Shown: positions 26,152 through 35,361, counted from the stretch's first letter. The stretch is 64,000 nucleotides of DNA from Pseudogracilibacillus sp. (GCA_026169815.1 JAPFDT010000043.1:177183-241182); one strand, 5' to 3'. The notes: a model not told the origin generated them from the sequence alone. Program-made: numbers and translations.

Positions 26152-27438
26152 TTATGCTCTTTTTTCTAATACTTCTTCAATCGATGCTTCGATGATATCA
26201 AAGCCTTTTTGTAATCCTGCTTCGTCAATAACTAATGGTGGTAAAAATTTGAACACTTCATCTTCAGGTCCAGATGTTTCCATCAACAGACCACGTTTGA
26301 ATGCTGCATCACAAATATCGCCTGCAATGCCATCAACATGACATGCAACACCTTGCATCATCCCACGTCCGCGCTTTTCTGCGTTTAGTGCAGGATATTT
26401 TTCTACTACTTTAGAAGTGAAATCATGCATGAGTTGAGCATTTGCTTTAATACTCTTCGTGAAATCATCATTTTCCCAATAAGACATTGCTTCTGTTGCA
26501 GCAACGAATGCTAAGTTGTTACCACGGAATGTTCCGTTATGCTCACCAGGACTCCAAACATCTAATTCACTTTTGAATAATGTAATAGCCATTGGTAGAC
26601 CATAGCCACCTAGTGATTTTGATAATGTGACGATATCTGGCGTAATACCAGCTTCTTCAAAACTAAAGAATGTTCCAGTACGGCCACATCCTGCTTGAAT
26701 ATCATCGACAATTAACAATATGTCGAATTTTTGGGCTATTTTTTCGATACCTTGGAGCCATTCAGCACTTGCAGCATTAATTCCACCTTCACCTTGAACG
26801 GTTTCTAAAATAATGGCTGCTGGTAAATCTACCCCACTAGAATTGTTCGATAAATATTGATCAATTAAATTCAATGATTCTTCCGTTGAAATGAACTGAT
26901 CAAATGGCATCGATACAGAGTTCGTTAATGGAATACCAGCTCCCCCACGTTTTGCTGCGTTACCTGTAACAGCTAGCGCACCAATTGTCATACCATGAAA
27001 TGCATTCGTAAAACTCATAATATTTGTACGGTTTTTAACTTTTCTCGCTAATTTTAACGCACTTTCTACTGCATTTGTACCTGTTGGTCCAGGGAACATA
27101 ATTTTGTAATCTAGTTTTCTCGGTTTTAAAATCACTTCATTAAATCGTTGTAAAAATTCACCACGTGCAGTTGACGCCATGTCTAGACTGTGTGTAATGT
27201 GGTCATTTTCAATATATTCAATGAGTAATTTTTTCATAGCATCATTGTTATGACCGTAGTTTAATGTTCCTGCACCAGCAAAAAAGTCTACATATTCTTT
27301 ACCGTTTGTATCCCATAGTTTATATCCTTTTGATTTTGTAAAAACTGTTGGGAAGCTACGGCTGTAACTTCTTACCTCTGATTCATATTGTTCAAATACA
27401 TCCATATTTACAGTAGAATTTCCCGTTGCGGTATTCAT
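26152..27438 (-). CDS. ectB: Diaminobutyrate-2-oxoglutarate transaminase (ectoine pathway)
   Basis: 428-residue class III PLP aminotransferase making L-2,4-diaminobutyrate from aspartate semialdehyde and glutamate. It starts near the family motif [19 protein letters not shown]. It has [18 protein letters not shown] for PLP phosphate binding, [13 protein letters not shown], and the Schiff-base Lys in [15 protein letters not shown] 27438 gives the usual EctB length; GGAGGT lies 12 nt upstream. The open frame continues to 27495 but those codons do not match the family. It follows ectA by 62 nt on the same strand. Confidence 0.93.
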   Translation of the reverse strand: MNTATGNSTVNMDVFEQYESEVRSYSRSFPTVFTKSKGYKLWDTNGKEYVDFFAGAGTLNYGHNNDAMKKLLIEYIENDHITHSLDMASTARGEFLQRFNEVILKPRKLDYKIMFPGPTGTNAVESALKLARKVKNRTNIMSFTNAFHGMTIGALAVTGNAAKRGGAGIPLTNSVSMPFDQFISTEESLNLIDQYLSNNSSGVDLPAAIILETVQGEGGINAASAEWLQGIEKIAQKFDILLIVDDIQAGCGRTGTFFSFEEAGITPDIVTLSKSLGGYGLPMAITLFKSELDVWSPGEHNGTFRGNNLAFVAATEAMSYWENDDFTKSIKANAQLMHDFTSKVVEKYPALNAEKRGRGMMQGVACHVDGIAGDICDAAFKRGLLMETSGPEDEVFKFLPPLVIDEAGLQKGFDIIEASIEEVLEKRA

Positions 27439-27500
27439 TAAGTTTATTAAACCTCCGTTATATTTTTCACATGTTTCTGATTTTTTAATTTTCATGTTGT

Positions 27501-28031
27501 TTATTTTTTAAAAGGGCCAACTCGATACGTCAATTCCGCCTCATGTGATGGGTCTGGAAATTGATCTTCTGAAAAACATTCAGAAATAGTACATTCTGTC
27601 TTCTGTTTCTCCGCAATCCCTTTAAAAAGATTACTAGAAGGAACGTTTGAAGGAGTTACAGTCGCTTCTAAATATTTCACATCATTGTTGCGTAATTGTT
27701 CTAGTAATTGTTCGATTAACTTTGTCGCTAAACCTAATCCTCTAAAATCAGGATCGACGGCAACTTGCCATACAAACAACGTATCTAACGAAGTAGGTTG
27801 GATAAATCCGGATACAAAGCCAATTACTTTGTCTTCACTTTCCGCTACAATTGATGTCTCATTGAAATATTTACTCCACATTAAATAACTGTAAGAAGAG
27901 TTTACATCGAGTACTTTTGACTCTTCAACAATGCGGAACATTTCACGACCATCATCTTCATTTGGTTTTCTAAATGTTATCGTTCTTCCATCTCGTACCG
28001 TTATGGCGTTTCTATCTAATACTGTGTTAAC
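27501..28031 (-). CDS. ectA: Diaminobutyrate acetyltransferase, non-canonical start
   Basis: GNAT enzyme that acetylates L-2,4-diaminobutyrate using acetyl-CoA, the first dedicated ectoine step after EctB. The acetyl-CoA loop is [14 protein letters not shown], and [14 protein letters not shown] is a typical EctA segment. The family N-terminus ([10 protein letters not shown]) is encoded upstream of the first ATG (27941), so that ATG would give a truncated protein. The frame is open back to 28037 but holds no ATG, GTG, TTG or CTG. A perfect GGAGG (28041-28045) stands nine bases before a GTT at 28029-28031, the best-placed initiation site, giving 176 residues. A rare start codon or a base error is implied. 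Confidence 0.8.
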   Translation of the reverse strand, partial: VNTVLDRNAITVRDGRTITFRKPNEDDGREMFRIVEESKVLDVNSSYSYLMWSKYFNETSIVAESEDKVIGFVSGFIQPTSLDTLFVWQVAVDPDFRGLGLATKLIEQLLEQLRNNDVKYLEATVTPSNVPSSNLFKGIAEKQKTECTISECFSEDQFPDPSHEAELTYRVGPFKK

Positions 28032-28076
28032 GGCAGTTCACCTCCAAAAATATTTCAAAACAACTAACATGACTTT

Positions 28077-28105
28077 ATCGTAACTAATATAAATTTTTAT
28101 ATCAA
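28077..28105 (-). promoter_or_regulatory. Promoter of the ect operon
   Basis: On the minus strand, TTGATA (28105-28100), a 17-nt spacer and TACGAT (28082-28077), about 32 nt upstream of the GGAGG of ectA. It is a sigma-A type promoter with a weak -10, as is common for osmoregulated ect promoters. Confidence 0.6.
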
Positions 28106-28348
28106 ATCGACTGAAGGAGCATATAACTTGATTATTTGCACTGAGCATAGCTGAGCGAGATATAACTAACTATTTTCAACGAATCGCTCCCTTATAGTCG
28201 TTTTTAGACGTACATATGATTTTAAACATAGACTATCCGTTGATTTAGAAAGGATTTTAAAATGTGTAGAAAAATTAATTATAGAATTGGTCGTGTTGGC
28301 TCATATAAGCTTTGAAACGACTCATAAAAATTTAAGTTGACTCATCTA

Positions 28349-28384
28349 TCTGGAAGATTACATTATTCTGGAAGATTACATTAT
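28349..28384. repeat. Exact 18-bp tandem duplication
   Basis: Two adjacent identical copies of TCTGGAAGATTACATTAT (28349-28366 and 28367-28384) in the gene-free region between ectA and fadH. Confidence 0.85.
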
Positions 28385-28485
28385 ATAGTAGAACTAGAAA
28401 TAAAATGAATCAATTTCATAATTCATATCTAGTCAATCAAACACGAACTTTATGGTTGATGATAGCATCGTTTCCTTTCACTACA

Positions 28486-28584
28486 GCCGACTGCTTTCCG
28501 CGAGCATGGCTTGAGCCACCTCGGAAGAAAACCACTTCCTGCGGGGTCTCAATGCTCATGCTTATCCCGCAGGAGTCAGTCAGC
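28486..28584. repeat. Structured dispersed repeat, copy B
   Basis: About 100 bp. The left end GCCGACTGCTTTCCGCG and right end CCCGCAGGAGTCAGTC are imperfect inverted repeats. Inside are GAGCAT/ATGCTC and TTGAG/CTCAA stems. Same architecture and end motifs as copies A and C. The open frame across it is a by-product. Confidence 0.72.
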
Positions 28585-28910
28585 TTTCATTCAAGTAAAC
28601 TTAGTTACATAAGCTAAACACGTATGATTATAAAATATTATAACTAAACGTTCGTGTTTTTAATTAAATCATCCTATTATGAAATTGATTCAAATATATG
28701 TTAATAGAGAAATATATGTCGGATGAGCTATGTAGGAAAACATGATCTATGTTCCAATTATATTAGCCTACTTAGTACTATACTAAGTTATTTCTTACTT
28801 TATTCCTGTTTAGCAAAATCTCAATATAATATTTTTTAAAAAGTTACAAAAAATCAGTCTTCCTATCTTGCTTATTTAGATTTTTTTGATATAGTTAAAG
28901 AAAGTATGTG
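28585..28910. other. Gene-free stretch upstream of fadH
   Basis: About 330 A+T-rich bases with no gene on either strand. The only structure I see is the TTGATA near 28886 that may be the -35 box of the fadH promoter. Confidence 0.3.
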
Positions 28911-28926
28911 ATGAATAGCCATTCAT
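28911..28926 (+). promoter_or_regulatory. Palindrome upstream of fadH
   Basis: ATGAAT-AGCC-ATTCAT lies about 50 nt before the fadH start. It is symmetric and fits the FadR consensus loosely (TGAAT and ATTCA half-sites, about 13 of 18 positions in one register). It overlaps the expected -10 region downstream of TTGATA (28886-28891). Confidence 0.4.
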
Positions 28927-28976
28927 TTTTACACATTTAAAAGAAAGCGATTACATTAATCTTAGGGGGAATTTTA

Positions 28977-29744
28977 ATGAAGAATGAAACAGTTATTGTA
29001 ACAGGTGGATCTAGTGGAATGGGGAAGGCGATGGCGCAACGTTTTGCTGATGAAGGGGCAAACGTCGTCATAACAGGAAGGAATATAGAAAAGCTAGAGG
29101 CTGCGAAAGAAGATATGTTACAAACAGCGACAGGAAAAGTTGCATGTGTGCAAATGGATGTGCGTAATACAGAAGATGTGGATCGCATGGTCGAGGAGAC
29201 TGTGGCAACATTTGGACGAATAGATCATCTCGTCAATAATGCAGCGGGGAATTTTGTCGTGATGGCGGAAGATTTATCGGTGAACGGTTGGAATTCGGTT
29301 ATTGATATCGTACTAAATGGAACGTTTTATTGCTGTAAAGCAGTTGGCGATTATTGGATGAAGGAAAATATTAAAGGATCGATCTTAAATATGGTAGCAA
29401 CTTATGCGTGGGATGCTGGAGCTGGTGTGGTACATAGTGCGGCGGCAAAAGCAGGAGTATTAAGTTTAACGCGTACACTAGCAGTTGAGTGGGGGACGAG
29501 GTATGGCATTCGTTCAAATGCGATCGCACCAGGCCCGATTGAAAGAACAGGTGGAGCGGAAAAGTTAATGTTATCGGAAGATATGGCAGAACGTACACGT
29601 GAATCAATTCCATTACAACGATTTGGAACACCAGAAGAGATTGCGGGCTTAGCGAAATTTTTATTATCTAAAGAAGCGGCATATATTAATGGAGAAGTTG
29701 TGACAATGGATGGTGGCCAGTGGTTGAATCAGTTCCCATTTTAA
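28977..29744 (+). CDS. fadH: 2,4-dienoyl-CoA reductase-type SDR
   Basis: 255-residue short-chain dehydrogenase with TGGSSGMGKA NADP-binding motif and the NNAAGNF segment. The usual catalytic YxxxK is replaced by SAAAKAG, exactly as in mitochondrial DECR1 and Bacillus FadH, followed by the TLAVEWG and NAIAPGPI segments. This marks it as the SDR-type 2,4-dienoyl-CoA reductase needed for beta-oxidation of unsaturated fatty acids. Start ATG with AGGGGGA upstream. A FadR-like palindrome precedes it and a terminator follows. The neighbouring acylase gene is separate. Confidence 0.87.
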   Translation: MKNETVIVTGGSSGMGKAMAQRFADEGANVVITGRNIEKLEAAKEDMLQTATGKVACVQMDVRNTEDVDRMVEETVATFGRIDHLVNNAAGNFVVMAEDLSVNGWNSVIDIVLNGTFYCCKAVGDYWMKENIKGSILNMVATYAWDAGAGVVHSAAAKAGVLSLTRTLAVEWGTRYGIRSNAIAPGPIERTGGAEKLMLSEDMAERTRESIPLQRFGTPEEIAGLAKFLLSKEAAYINGEVVTMDGGQWLNQFPF

Positions 29745-29778
29745 TAAAATTATTCGCACCATAAACTGAAACGAAAAA

Positions 29779-29808
29779 GAAGACATCTTATTTGAGGTGT
29801 CTTTTTTT
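29779..29808 (+). terminator. Terminator of fadH
   Basis: AAGACATCT pairs with AGGTGTCTT (one wobble) and T7 follows. It overlaps the first in-frame codons of the acylase open frame, which is a reason to place that gene's start downstream. Confidence 0.78.
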
Positions 29809-29829
29809 ACCAAAGAAAGGGTGAAACAA

Positions 29830-32187
29830 ATGGCTGAAGCAGTTCAGAAAAAAGGCAAACTTGGAAAAATATCTTTTTATACGGTAGTCATCATTTTAGC
29901 ACTTATCATTATTAGTTATTTTATTATTCAAGCATATGTTAAAAAATCGTTACCCCAAGTAGAAGGGGAAGTTCAGATTCCAGTACAGCAAGACGTCATT
30001 GTTACGACAGATGAAAATGGTGTACCCCATATCGAAGCTGAAACGTTAGAAGATTTATATACTGCGCAAGGCTACGTCCAAGCACAAAGTAGAATGTTTC
30101 AAATGGATTTATCACGTAGGCAAGCTTCAGGAATGTTAAGTGAATTAATTGGTGAAGCTTCTTTATCATCAGACCAATATTTTCGGACGTTAGGATTGCG
30201 CCGAGCAGCAGAAAAATCAATCGACATGTATTCAGATGAAGCACTTGATGTCTTAGAGTGGTTCAGTAATGGTGTGAACGCCTATATCGATGAAGCGACT
30301 GAAGATGGAACATTGCCGATTGAATATATGTTTATCGGGGCAGAGCCAGCAGAATGGACGCCGCTTGATTCGTTAACGATTGGAAAATATATGGCATTTG
30401 ATTTAGGCGGACACTGGGAACGCCAAGCATTTAATATGTATGCATTAGATACGTTTCCAGAAGATAAAGCAAAAGAGTTATTACCATATTATCCAGAAGA
30501 TCGCATGACGATTATTGATGATACCGAGATTGATATTTCTAGGAGTTTTAAAGATGCGATTATTCCTGATGAATTTAATGGGAGTAATAATTGGGTTGTT
30601 AGTAGCGATAAATCGGCTTCTGGTAAGCCGTTGTTAGCAGATGATCCACATTTGGGATTAGCGACACCATCTATTTGGTATCAAATGCATTTAGAAGCAG
30701 AAGATGAAGATATGAATGTAAGTGGCGTTATATTTGCTGGTGTACCTGGGATTATTTTAGGTCATAATGCTGATGTAGCATGGGGCGTTACAAATACTGG
30801 GCCAGACGTACAGCAGCTCTATGTTGAAAAACGTAATCCAGATAATGAGCATGAATTTTTATTTGAAGATAAATGGGAAGAAGCGGATGTTATTATTGAA
30901 CCGATTGAAATAAAAGGTGAGGAAACATTACAATATGAAGTAATCGAAACAAGACACGGACCTGTAGTGTCAGAATTTGCTGCTGAAAGTGGTGAAGAAG
31001 ACGTCTTATCACTAAGTTGGACAGCACTAAACCCAACAGCAGAGTTACAAGCGATTTTAGAAATAAATCGTGCGACAGATTGGGAAACATTTGAAAAAGG
31101 ATTAGAAAACTTTCATGCCCCTGCACAAAGTTTCGTTTTTGCTTCATTAGATGGGACGATTGCAATGAAAGCGAACGGGAAAATACCAATTTATGAAGAT
31201 AGCGCAGATGCGTTATTACCTTTACCAGGTTGGGAAGAAAAATATGTATTAGACGAATATATTCCCTTCGATGAGTTACCAAAAGTCGTCAATCCAGAAA
31301 AAGGGTTCATTGCAACAGCGAATAATAAAATGGTCAGTGACAATTATCCTTATCATATAAGTAATGTCTGGGCTCAACCATATCGTTATGAAAGAATTCA
31401 TGAAGTGTTAGAAGAAAATGATGCACTAACTGTTGAAGATATGCAAGCATTACAGATGGATGATGTAAATTTACAAGCTCGCGAGTTTGTGCCATTAATT
31501 GTTGAAACATTGGCAGAAACAGAATTATCGGAAGCAGAAGAAAATACGCTTGAACTATTAGCAGAATGGGATTTTATTGATGATAAAAATACTTCGCAAC
31601 CGTTGATTTTCGATCGTATCATTCAAAAGCTAGAAGCAACATTATATGAAGAGTTACCAGAAGATATTATGGAACTATTTAGTGGGCAAAATCAAACGAC
31701 AGATCAAATGCTTCGTTTAGGTGATGAGTCTGTTTGGATAAACGAACACGGCGACTTAGCTACCTTGTTAGGAAAATCGCTCACTGAAGCAGTTCATGAA
31801 CTCGAACAAACTTACGGAAGGAATCAAACGGTTTGGCAATGGGGAAAATATCACCAAGTACAATTTAAACATCCATTATCAAGTGCTGGAAAATTTGTGG
31901 CAACGATTTTTAATAAAAAACAACCAATCCCTGTAGATGGTAGTGGAGTAACTCCAATGGCAGCACGACATGAAGAGGATGGGATTGTAAATCACGGAGC
32001 TTCATGGCGATTTGTTATCGATTTAGAGGATATTACAACAGGTTATCACACAGTTGGACCTGGCCAATCTGGACATATTATGAGCCCATGGTATAGCAAT
32101 CAGACGGAAGATTGGGTAAATGGTAATTTTCATAAAACATCGATTACGGAACAATCTGGCAAACAATTAATATTAAATCCAAGATAA
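29830..32187 (+). CDS. Membrane-anchored penicillin acylase-family hydrolase
   Basis: 785-residue N-terminal nucleophile hydrolase of the penicillin G acylase family. A single N-terminal transmembrane helix (ISFYTVVIILALIIISYFI) anchors it outside the membrane. The A-chain has GVPHIEAETLEDLYTAQGYVQAQSRMFQMD. Autocleavage would occur before Ser252 in NGSNNWVVS, creating the nucleophile of the B-chain, and DDPHLGL follows. Relatives hydrolyse acyl-amides such as penicillin G, acyl-homoserine lactones or N-acyl amino acids; the substrate here is unknown. ATG 29830 has AAAGGGTGA upstream; earlier codons fall in the fadH terminator. Ends in its own terminator. Confidence 0.87.
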   Translation: MAEAVQKKGKLGKISFYTVVIILALIIISYFIIQAYVKKSLPQVEGEVQIPVQQDVIVTTDENGVPHIEAETLEDLYTAQGYVQAQSRMFQMDLSRRQASGMLSELIGEASLSSDQYFRTLGLRRAAEKSIDMYSDEALDVLEWFSNGVNAYIDEATEDGTLPIEYMFIGAEPAEWTPLDSLTIGKYMAFDLGGHWERQAFNMYALDTFPEDKAKELLPYYPEDRMTIIDDTEIDISRSFKDAIIPDEFNGSNNWVVSSDKSASGKPLLADDPHLGLATPSIWYQMHLEAEDEDMNVSGVIFAGVPGIILGHNADVAWGVTNTGPDVQQLYVEKRNPDNEHEFLFEDKWEEADVIIEPIEIKGEETLQYEVIETRHGPVVSEFAAESGEEDVLSLSWTALNPTAELQAILEINRATDWETFEKGLENFHAPAQSFVFASLDGTIAMKANGKIPIYEDSADALLPLPGWEEKYVLDEYIPFDELPKVVNPEKGFIATANNKMVSDNYPYHISNVWAQPYRYERIHEVLEENDALTVEDMQALQMDDVNLQAREFVPLIVETLAETELSEAEENTLELLAEWDFIDDKNTSQPLIFDRIIQKLEATLYEELPEDIMELFSGQNQTTDQMLRLGDESVWINEHGDLATLLGKSLTEAVHELEQTYGRNQTVWQWGKYHQVQFKHPLSSAGKFVATIFNKKQPIPVDGSGVTPMAARHEEDGIVNHGASWRFVIDLEDITTGYHTVGPGQSGHIMSPWYSNQTEDWVNGNFHKTSITEQSGKQLILNPR

Positions 32188-32191
32188 ATCC

Positions 32192-32226
32192 AACTTGCAG
32201 AGAGGACAAACCTCTGCAAGTTTTTT
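32192..32226 (+). terminator. Terminator of the acylase gene
   Basis: Perfect 11-bp arms (32192-32202 and 32212-32222), followed by T residues. Confidence 0.92.
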
Positions 32227-32373
32227 ATCTAAGCATAGGTAAAAAAAACTAATAAAATAAATTAGCTACATGAACTACTGTTCTAATTTACTATAGCAAA
32301 AACAATTCATTAATGTTATTCTTATTAGAAGCATAAACGTTCATGAAAAAGTGTGGTTTGGAGGTATTTACCT

Positions 32374-32409
32374 GGTTACAATACAATTATATATTTGATA
32401 ATTGTAACC
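32374..32409. promoter_or_regulatory. Nested palindrome upstream of rsbU
   Basis: GGTTACAAT (32374-32382) and ATTGTAACC (32401-32409) are perfect complements. Inside, ACAATTAT (32383-32390) and ATAATTGT (32398-32405) form a competing stem. The two pairings are mutually exclusive in part. It lies about 120 nt before the rsbU start, in a leader without other genes. Confidence 0.5.
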
Positions 32410-32527
32410 AATTAACTGAAAAATTTAAAAATAGTTAATAACAACATTAAAGGTCATCCTCCAGTATTTGTTGCTTACATATGTACGGTCAATACGAGAA
32501 AATAAAATCACAGGGAGACTAAAGCAT

Positions 32528-33544
32528 ATGAATTTAATTAAAGTAGATGAAGCATTATATACAGAATTGTTACAAAAATTTTTGCAAGATCAAAATCAAC
32601 GAGAAAGTTATTTAGAAAAAGCAAAACGAATGAGTATCTCATTTGCCAATCGTAATATTTTTCCGGAAGAAATTGTTCGGATACATATGAATGCAATTGA
32701 CCAATTGTGTAAAGACCAACAATCAGAATATAAATTATCGTTGCAACTACTGTTAGAAACGCTTATTGCATATCGAGAGGAACATGAAACATTACATAAA
32801 GTGAAAGAAGAATCTCAAGAATTAAAAGCGGAAATGGAAGTTGCTGCCAATATGCAGAAAACCTTACTTAAAACAGAAGTACCAAAAGTACCAGGATTAG
32901 ATATTGGTGCGATTACGGTACCTTTTAAACAACTTAATGGAGATTATTATCATTTTGTTAAAGGTGAAGATGGTACGTTAGGTGTAACGATTGCTGATGT
33001 AATCGGAAATGGTGTTCCAGCTGCATTAAGTATGTCAATGGTTAAATATGCGTTAGAAAGTTTTTACGATGAAATGATGCGACCAAGTACGATTTTAAGA
33101 TATTTAAACCGTGTCGTAGAACGAAATGTAGCCTCGAATATGTTTATTACGATGTTTTACGGGCAATATTCTCCTAACACAAATAAATTTCGTTATTCTT
33201 CGGCAGGTCATGAACCTGGATTTCATTACCAAGCTAAAAAAGGGACTTTTTCAGAAATTAATGCGCGAGGGCTTGTTTTAGGTGTATTAAAACATTCTTA
33301 TTACACACAATATGAATTAGAGATGGAAACAGGTGACTATATCGTTTTATTAACAGATGGTGTAACGGAATGTTTACGTTCGGGACGGTTTATTGAACGA
33401 GAAGAAGTGTTAGAAGTTATTGAAACTTATGCACATTTACCAGCTCAAGAACAAGTACATAAAGTATATTTACATTTTAATCAATTAGATGATTTTGAAT
33501 TAAAAGATGATTTTACGCTAATTATTATAAAAAAAGATGTTTAG
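32528..33544 (+). CDS. rsbU: Sigma-B activating PP2C phosphatase RsbU
   Basis: 338-residue serine phosphatase that dephosphorylates RsbV to start the sigma-B general stress response. The N-terminal helical domain (about residues 1-85) is the RsbU-type module that in Bacillus binds the RsbT kinase. The PP2C/SpoIIE domain follows, with QKTLLKTEVP, GDYYH, the metal-binding TIADVIGNG and LLTDGVTE. ATG 32528 fits the family start and length; GGGAGA lies upstream. No rsbR, rsbS or rsbT genes are adjacent, so the upstream input is unknown, as in Staphylococcus. Confidence 0.92.
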   Translation: MNLIKVDEALYTELLQKFLQDQNQRESYLEKAKRMSISFANRNIFPEEIVRIHMNAIDQLCKDQQSEYKLSLQLLLETLIAYREEHETLHKVKEESQELKAEMEVAANMQKTLLKTEVPKVPGLDIGAITVPFKQLNGDYYHFVKGEDGTLGVTIADVIGNGVPAALSMSMVKYALESFYDEMMRPSTILRYLNRVVERNVASNMFITMFYGQYSPNTNKFRYSSAGHEPGFHYQAKKGTFSEINARGLVLGVLKHSYYTQYELEMETGDYIVLLTDGVTECLRSGRFIEREEVLEVIETYAHLPAQEQVHKVYLHFNQLDDFELKDDFTLIIIKKDV

Positions 33545-33564
33545 CAGATTGTATCATAGGGAAT
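33539..33564 (+). promoter_or_regulatory. Sigma-B-dependent promoter of rsbV-rsbW-sigB
   Basis: GTTTAG (33539-33544), 14-nt spacer, GGGAAT (33559-33564), close to the sigma-B consensus GTTTAA-N12-15-GGGTAT. It lies in the 66-nt gap between rsbU and rsbV, the same place as the autoregulatory sigma-B promoter of other Bacillales. Confidence 0.65.
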
Positions 33565-33610
33565 CAGTATATATATGAGCAATCGAATGATTTAAATGAG
33601 GTGAAAAATA

Positions 33611-33961
33611 GTGAATTTAAAAATTGATGTCTCCGAGAAGGAAAATTTAACTATTGTTGAATTAACAGGAGAAATTGATGTATATACAACCCCAATGCTA
33701 GTGGAGAAGCTGACCCCTTTAACAGAAGTAAAAGGGAATAATGTTCAAATTGATTTGGCAAATACGACTTATCTAGATAGTACGGGACTCGGTGCGTTTA
33801 TAAGTGCTTTTAAGTCGAGCCAAGAACATGAGAGTCACTTAGAAATAATCAATGTGAAAGATCGAGTATTACGTTTATTTAAAGTGACTGGATTACATAA
33901 AATTATGAACATTAATTCAGATGAGACAGAACGGAGTGAGAAAGTCAATGGAAAAGTTTGA
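33611..33961 (+). CDS. rsbV: Anti-anti-sigma factor RsbV
   Basis: 116-residue STAS-domain protein. The phospho-acceptor serine lies in TYLDSTGLGAF, as in RsbV/SpoIIAA. Dephosphorylated RsbV binds RsbW and frees sigma-B; RsbW phosphorylates and inactivates it. The GTG start at 33611 has GAGGTGA upstream. The C-terminus overlaps the start of rsbW by 14 nt, indicating translational coupling. A sigma-B promoter precedes it. Confidence 0.94.
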   Translation: MNLKIDVSEKENLTIVELTGEIDVYTTPMLVEKLTPLTEVKGNNVQIDLANTTYLDSTGLGAFISAFKSSQEHESHLEIINVKDRVLRLFKVTGLHKIMNINSDETERSEKVNGKV

Positions 33962-34427
33962 TTTTATCCAAATGTCGGTACCCGCAAAACCAGAATATGT
34001 TGGAGTAATTCGGTTAACAATTTCAGGAATAGCGAGTCGCATGGATTTTTCTTACGATGATATAGAGGATATTAAGGTAGCTGTATCAGAAGCGGCTACG
34101 AATGTTGTATCCCACGCATATGAAGGTGAAGGAAAAGGCGATTTGACCTTAGGTTTTGGTGTGTATGATGATCGTTTGGAAATTATGGTGTCAGATCAAG
34201 GCGAAAGTTTTAATTATGATGAAGTGAAAGAACGAATAGGTCCTGTTTCGAAAAAAGAACAAGTATCACCGATAACAGAAATTCGTGAGGGAGGTTTTGG
34301 TTTATTTTTAATTAATACGTTAATGGATGAAGTACAAATTAATAATAAATATGGAGTTATTGTGTTAATGACAAAATATCTCGATGAAACCGAGGTGACA
34401 CTGCATGAGCAAGTCCCAACAGAGTGA
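33948..34427 (+). CDS. rsbW: Anti-sigma-B factor/serine kinase RsbW
   Basis: 159-residue HATPase-type serine kinase that binds sigma-B or phosphorylates RsbV. The N-box is DIKVAVSEAATNVVSHAY and the G-box region DQGESFNYDE...EGGFGLFLINTLMDEV. ATG 33948 within the end of rsbV gives the usual length (160 in Bacillus subtilis); GGAGTGAG is upstream. It overlaps sigB by 23 nt at its 3' end. Confidence 0.94.
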   Translation: MEKFDFIQMSVPAKPEYVGVIRLTISGIASRMDFSYDDIEDIKVAVSEAATNVVSHAYEGEGKGDLTLGFGVYDDRLEIMVSDQGESFNYDEVKERIGPVSKKEQVSPITEIREGGFGLFLINTLMDEVQINNKYGVIVLMTKYLDETEVTLHEQVPTE

Positions 34428-35172
34428 ACGAACAACGAGTGAAGAAGTATATGTATGGATTCGCCAATTACAACAAAATGAAAATGATGAAATGGCGAAG
34501 GAGAATTTAGTACTTCAATACGAGGGTCTTGTCCATTCATTAGCACGAAAATATTCTTATAATAGAGGAAATCATGAAGATTTAGTACAAGTCGGGATGA
34601 TTGGCTTGCTTGTTGCTGCTGAACGTTTTAATCCTTCATTTGGAAAAACGTTTGAAGCATTTGCTATTCCAACGATAATCGGTGAAATTAAGCGTTTTAT
34701 CCGCGATAAAACGTGGAGTGTCCATGTTCCACGCCGAATAAAAGAATTAGGTCCTCGGATTAATCGAGCTGTACAAGAGTTGACTAGTGACCTCCAACGT
34801 TCACCTACAGTTGTGGATATAGCTGATTATTTAGGTGAATCAGAAGAAGCGATTTTAGAGACGATGGAAATGACACAAAGTTATAAAGCACTTTCTGTTG
34901 ATTATCGTCATAATGTTGATTCAGAAGGTGGTGCAGTTTCATTATTAGAAATCGTCGGTTCTGAAGAAGGTGGTTACCACCAAAAGGATGTACAAATGGT
35001 ACTTGAAAGTGTACTACCTGTTTTACCAGAAAGAGAACAACAAATACTAAAGTATTTATTTTTTGATAATTTAAGTCAACACGAGGTAGGCGAATTGCTC
35101 GGTATTTCGCAAATGCATGTATCCCGATTGCAACGCCGTTCTTTAAGAAAATTACGTGAAGTTTTAGAGTAA
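34405..35172 (+). CDS. sigB: RNA polymerase sigma factor SigB
   Basis: 255-residue alternative sigma factor for the general stress response. Region 2 (HSLARKYSYNRGNHEDLVQVGMIGLLVAAERFNP), the region 3 segment and region 4 (LSQHEVGELLGISQMHVSRLQRRSLRKLREVL) are all present. ATG 34405 lies 23 nt inside rsbW with CGAGGTGA upstream, the coupled arrangement seen in other Bacillales. Last gene of the operon, followed by a strong terminator. The operon has only rsbU-V-W-sigB, with no rsbX. Confidence 0.95.
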   Translation: MSKSQQSERTTSEEVYVWIRQLQQNENDEMAKENLVLQYEGLVHSLARKYSYNRGNHEDLVQVGMIGLLVAAERFNPSFGKTFEAFAIPTIIGEIKRFIRDKTWSVHVPRRIKELGPRINRAVQELTSDLQRSPTVVDIADYLGESEEAILETMEMTQSYKALSVDYRHNVDSEGGAVSLLEIVGSEEGGYHQKDVQMVLESVLPVLPEREQQILKYLFFDNLSQHEVGELLGISQMHVSRLQRRSLRKLREVLE

Positions 35173-35208
35173 TTACATAGAAAAAAATGAGTAATACTAT
35201 TTTGTGAC

Positions 35209-35253
35209 AAACCGAGTGAAAACACTATTGTATCTGTTTTCACTCGGTTTTTA
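35209..35253 (+). terminator. Terminator of the sigB operon
   Basis: Perfect 15-bp arms (35209-35223 and 35235-35249), followed by T residues. Confidence 0.93.
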
Positions 35254-35361
35254 ATGTAGGCTCTACAATCAATAGTGTTGGTCAGTAAAATTATGTTGTT
35301 TATGTTTATAAATTTAAGGATGACTATTTTAAATTTAATTATGCCTAATGACTTCCGTTCA

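Noticed and set aside
28405..28617. 70-codon open frame across repeat copy B
   Set aside because: Covers the repeat, has no ribosome site and no protein-like composition.
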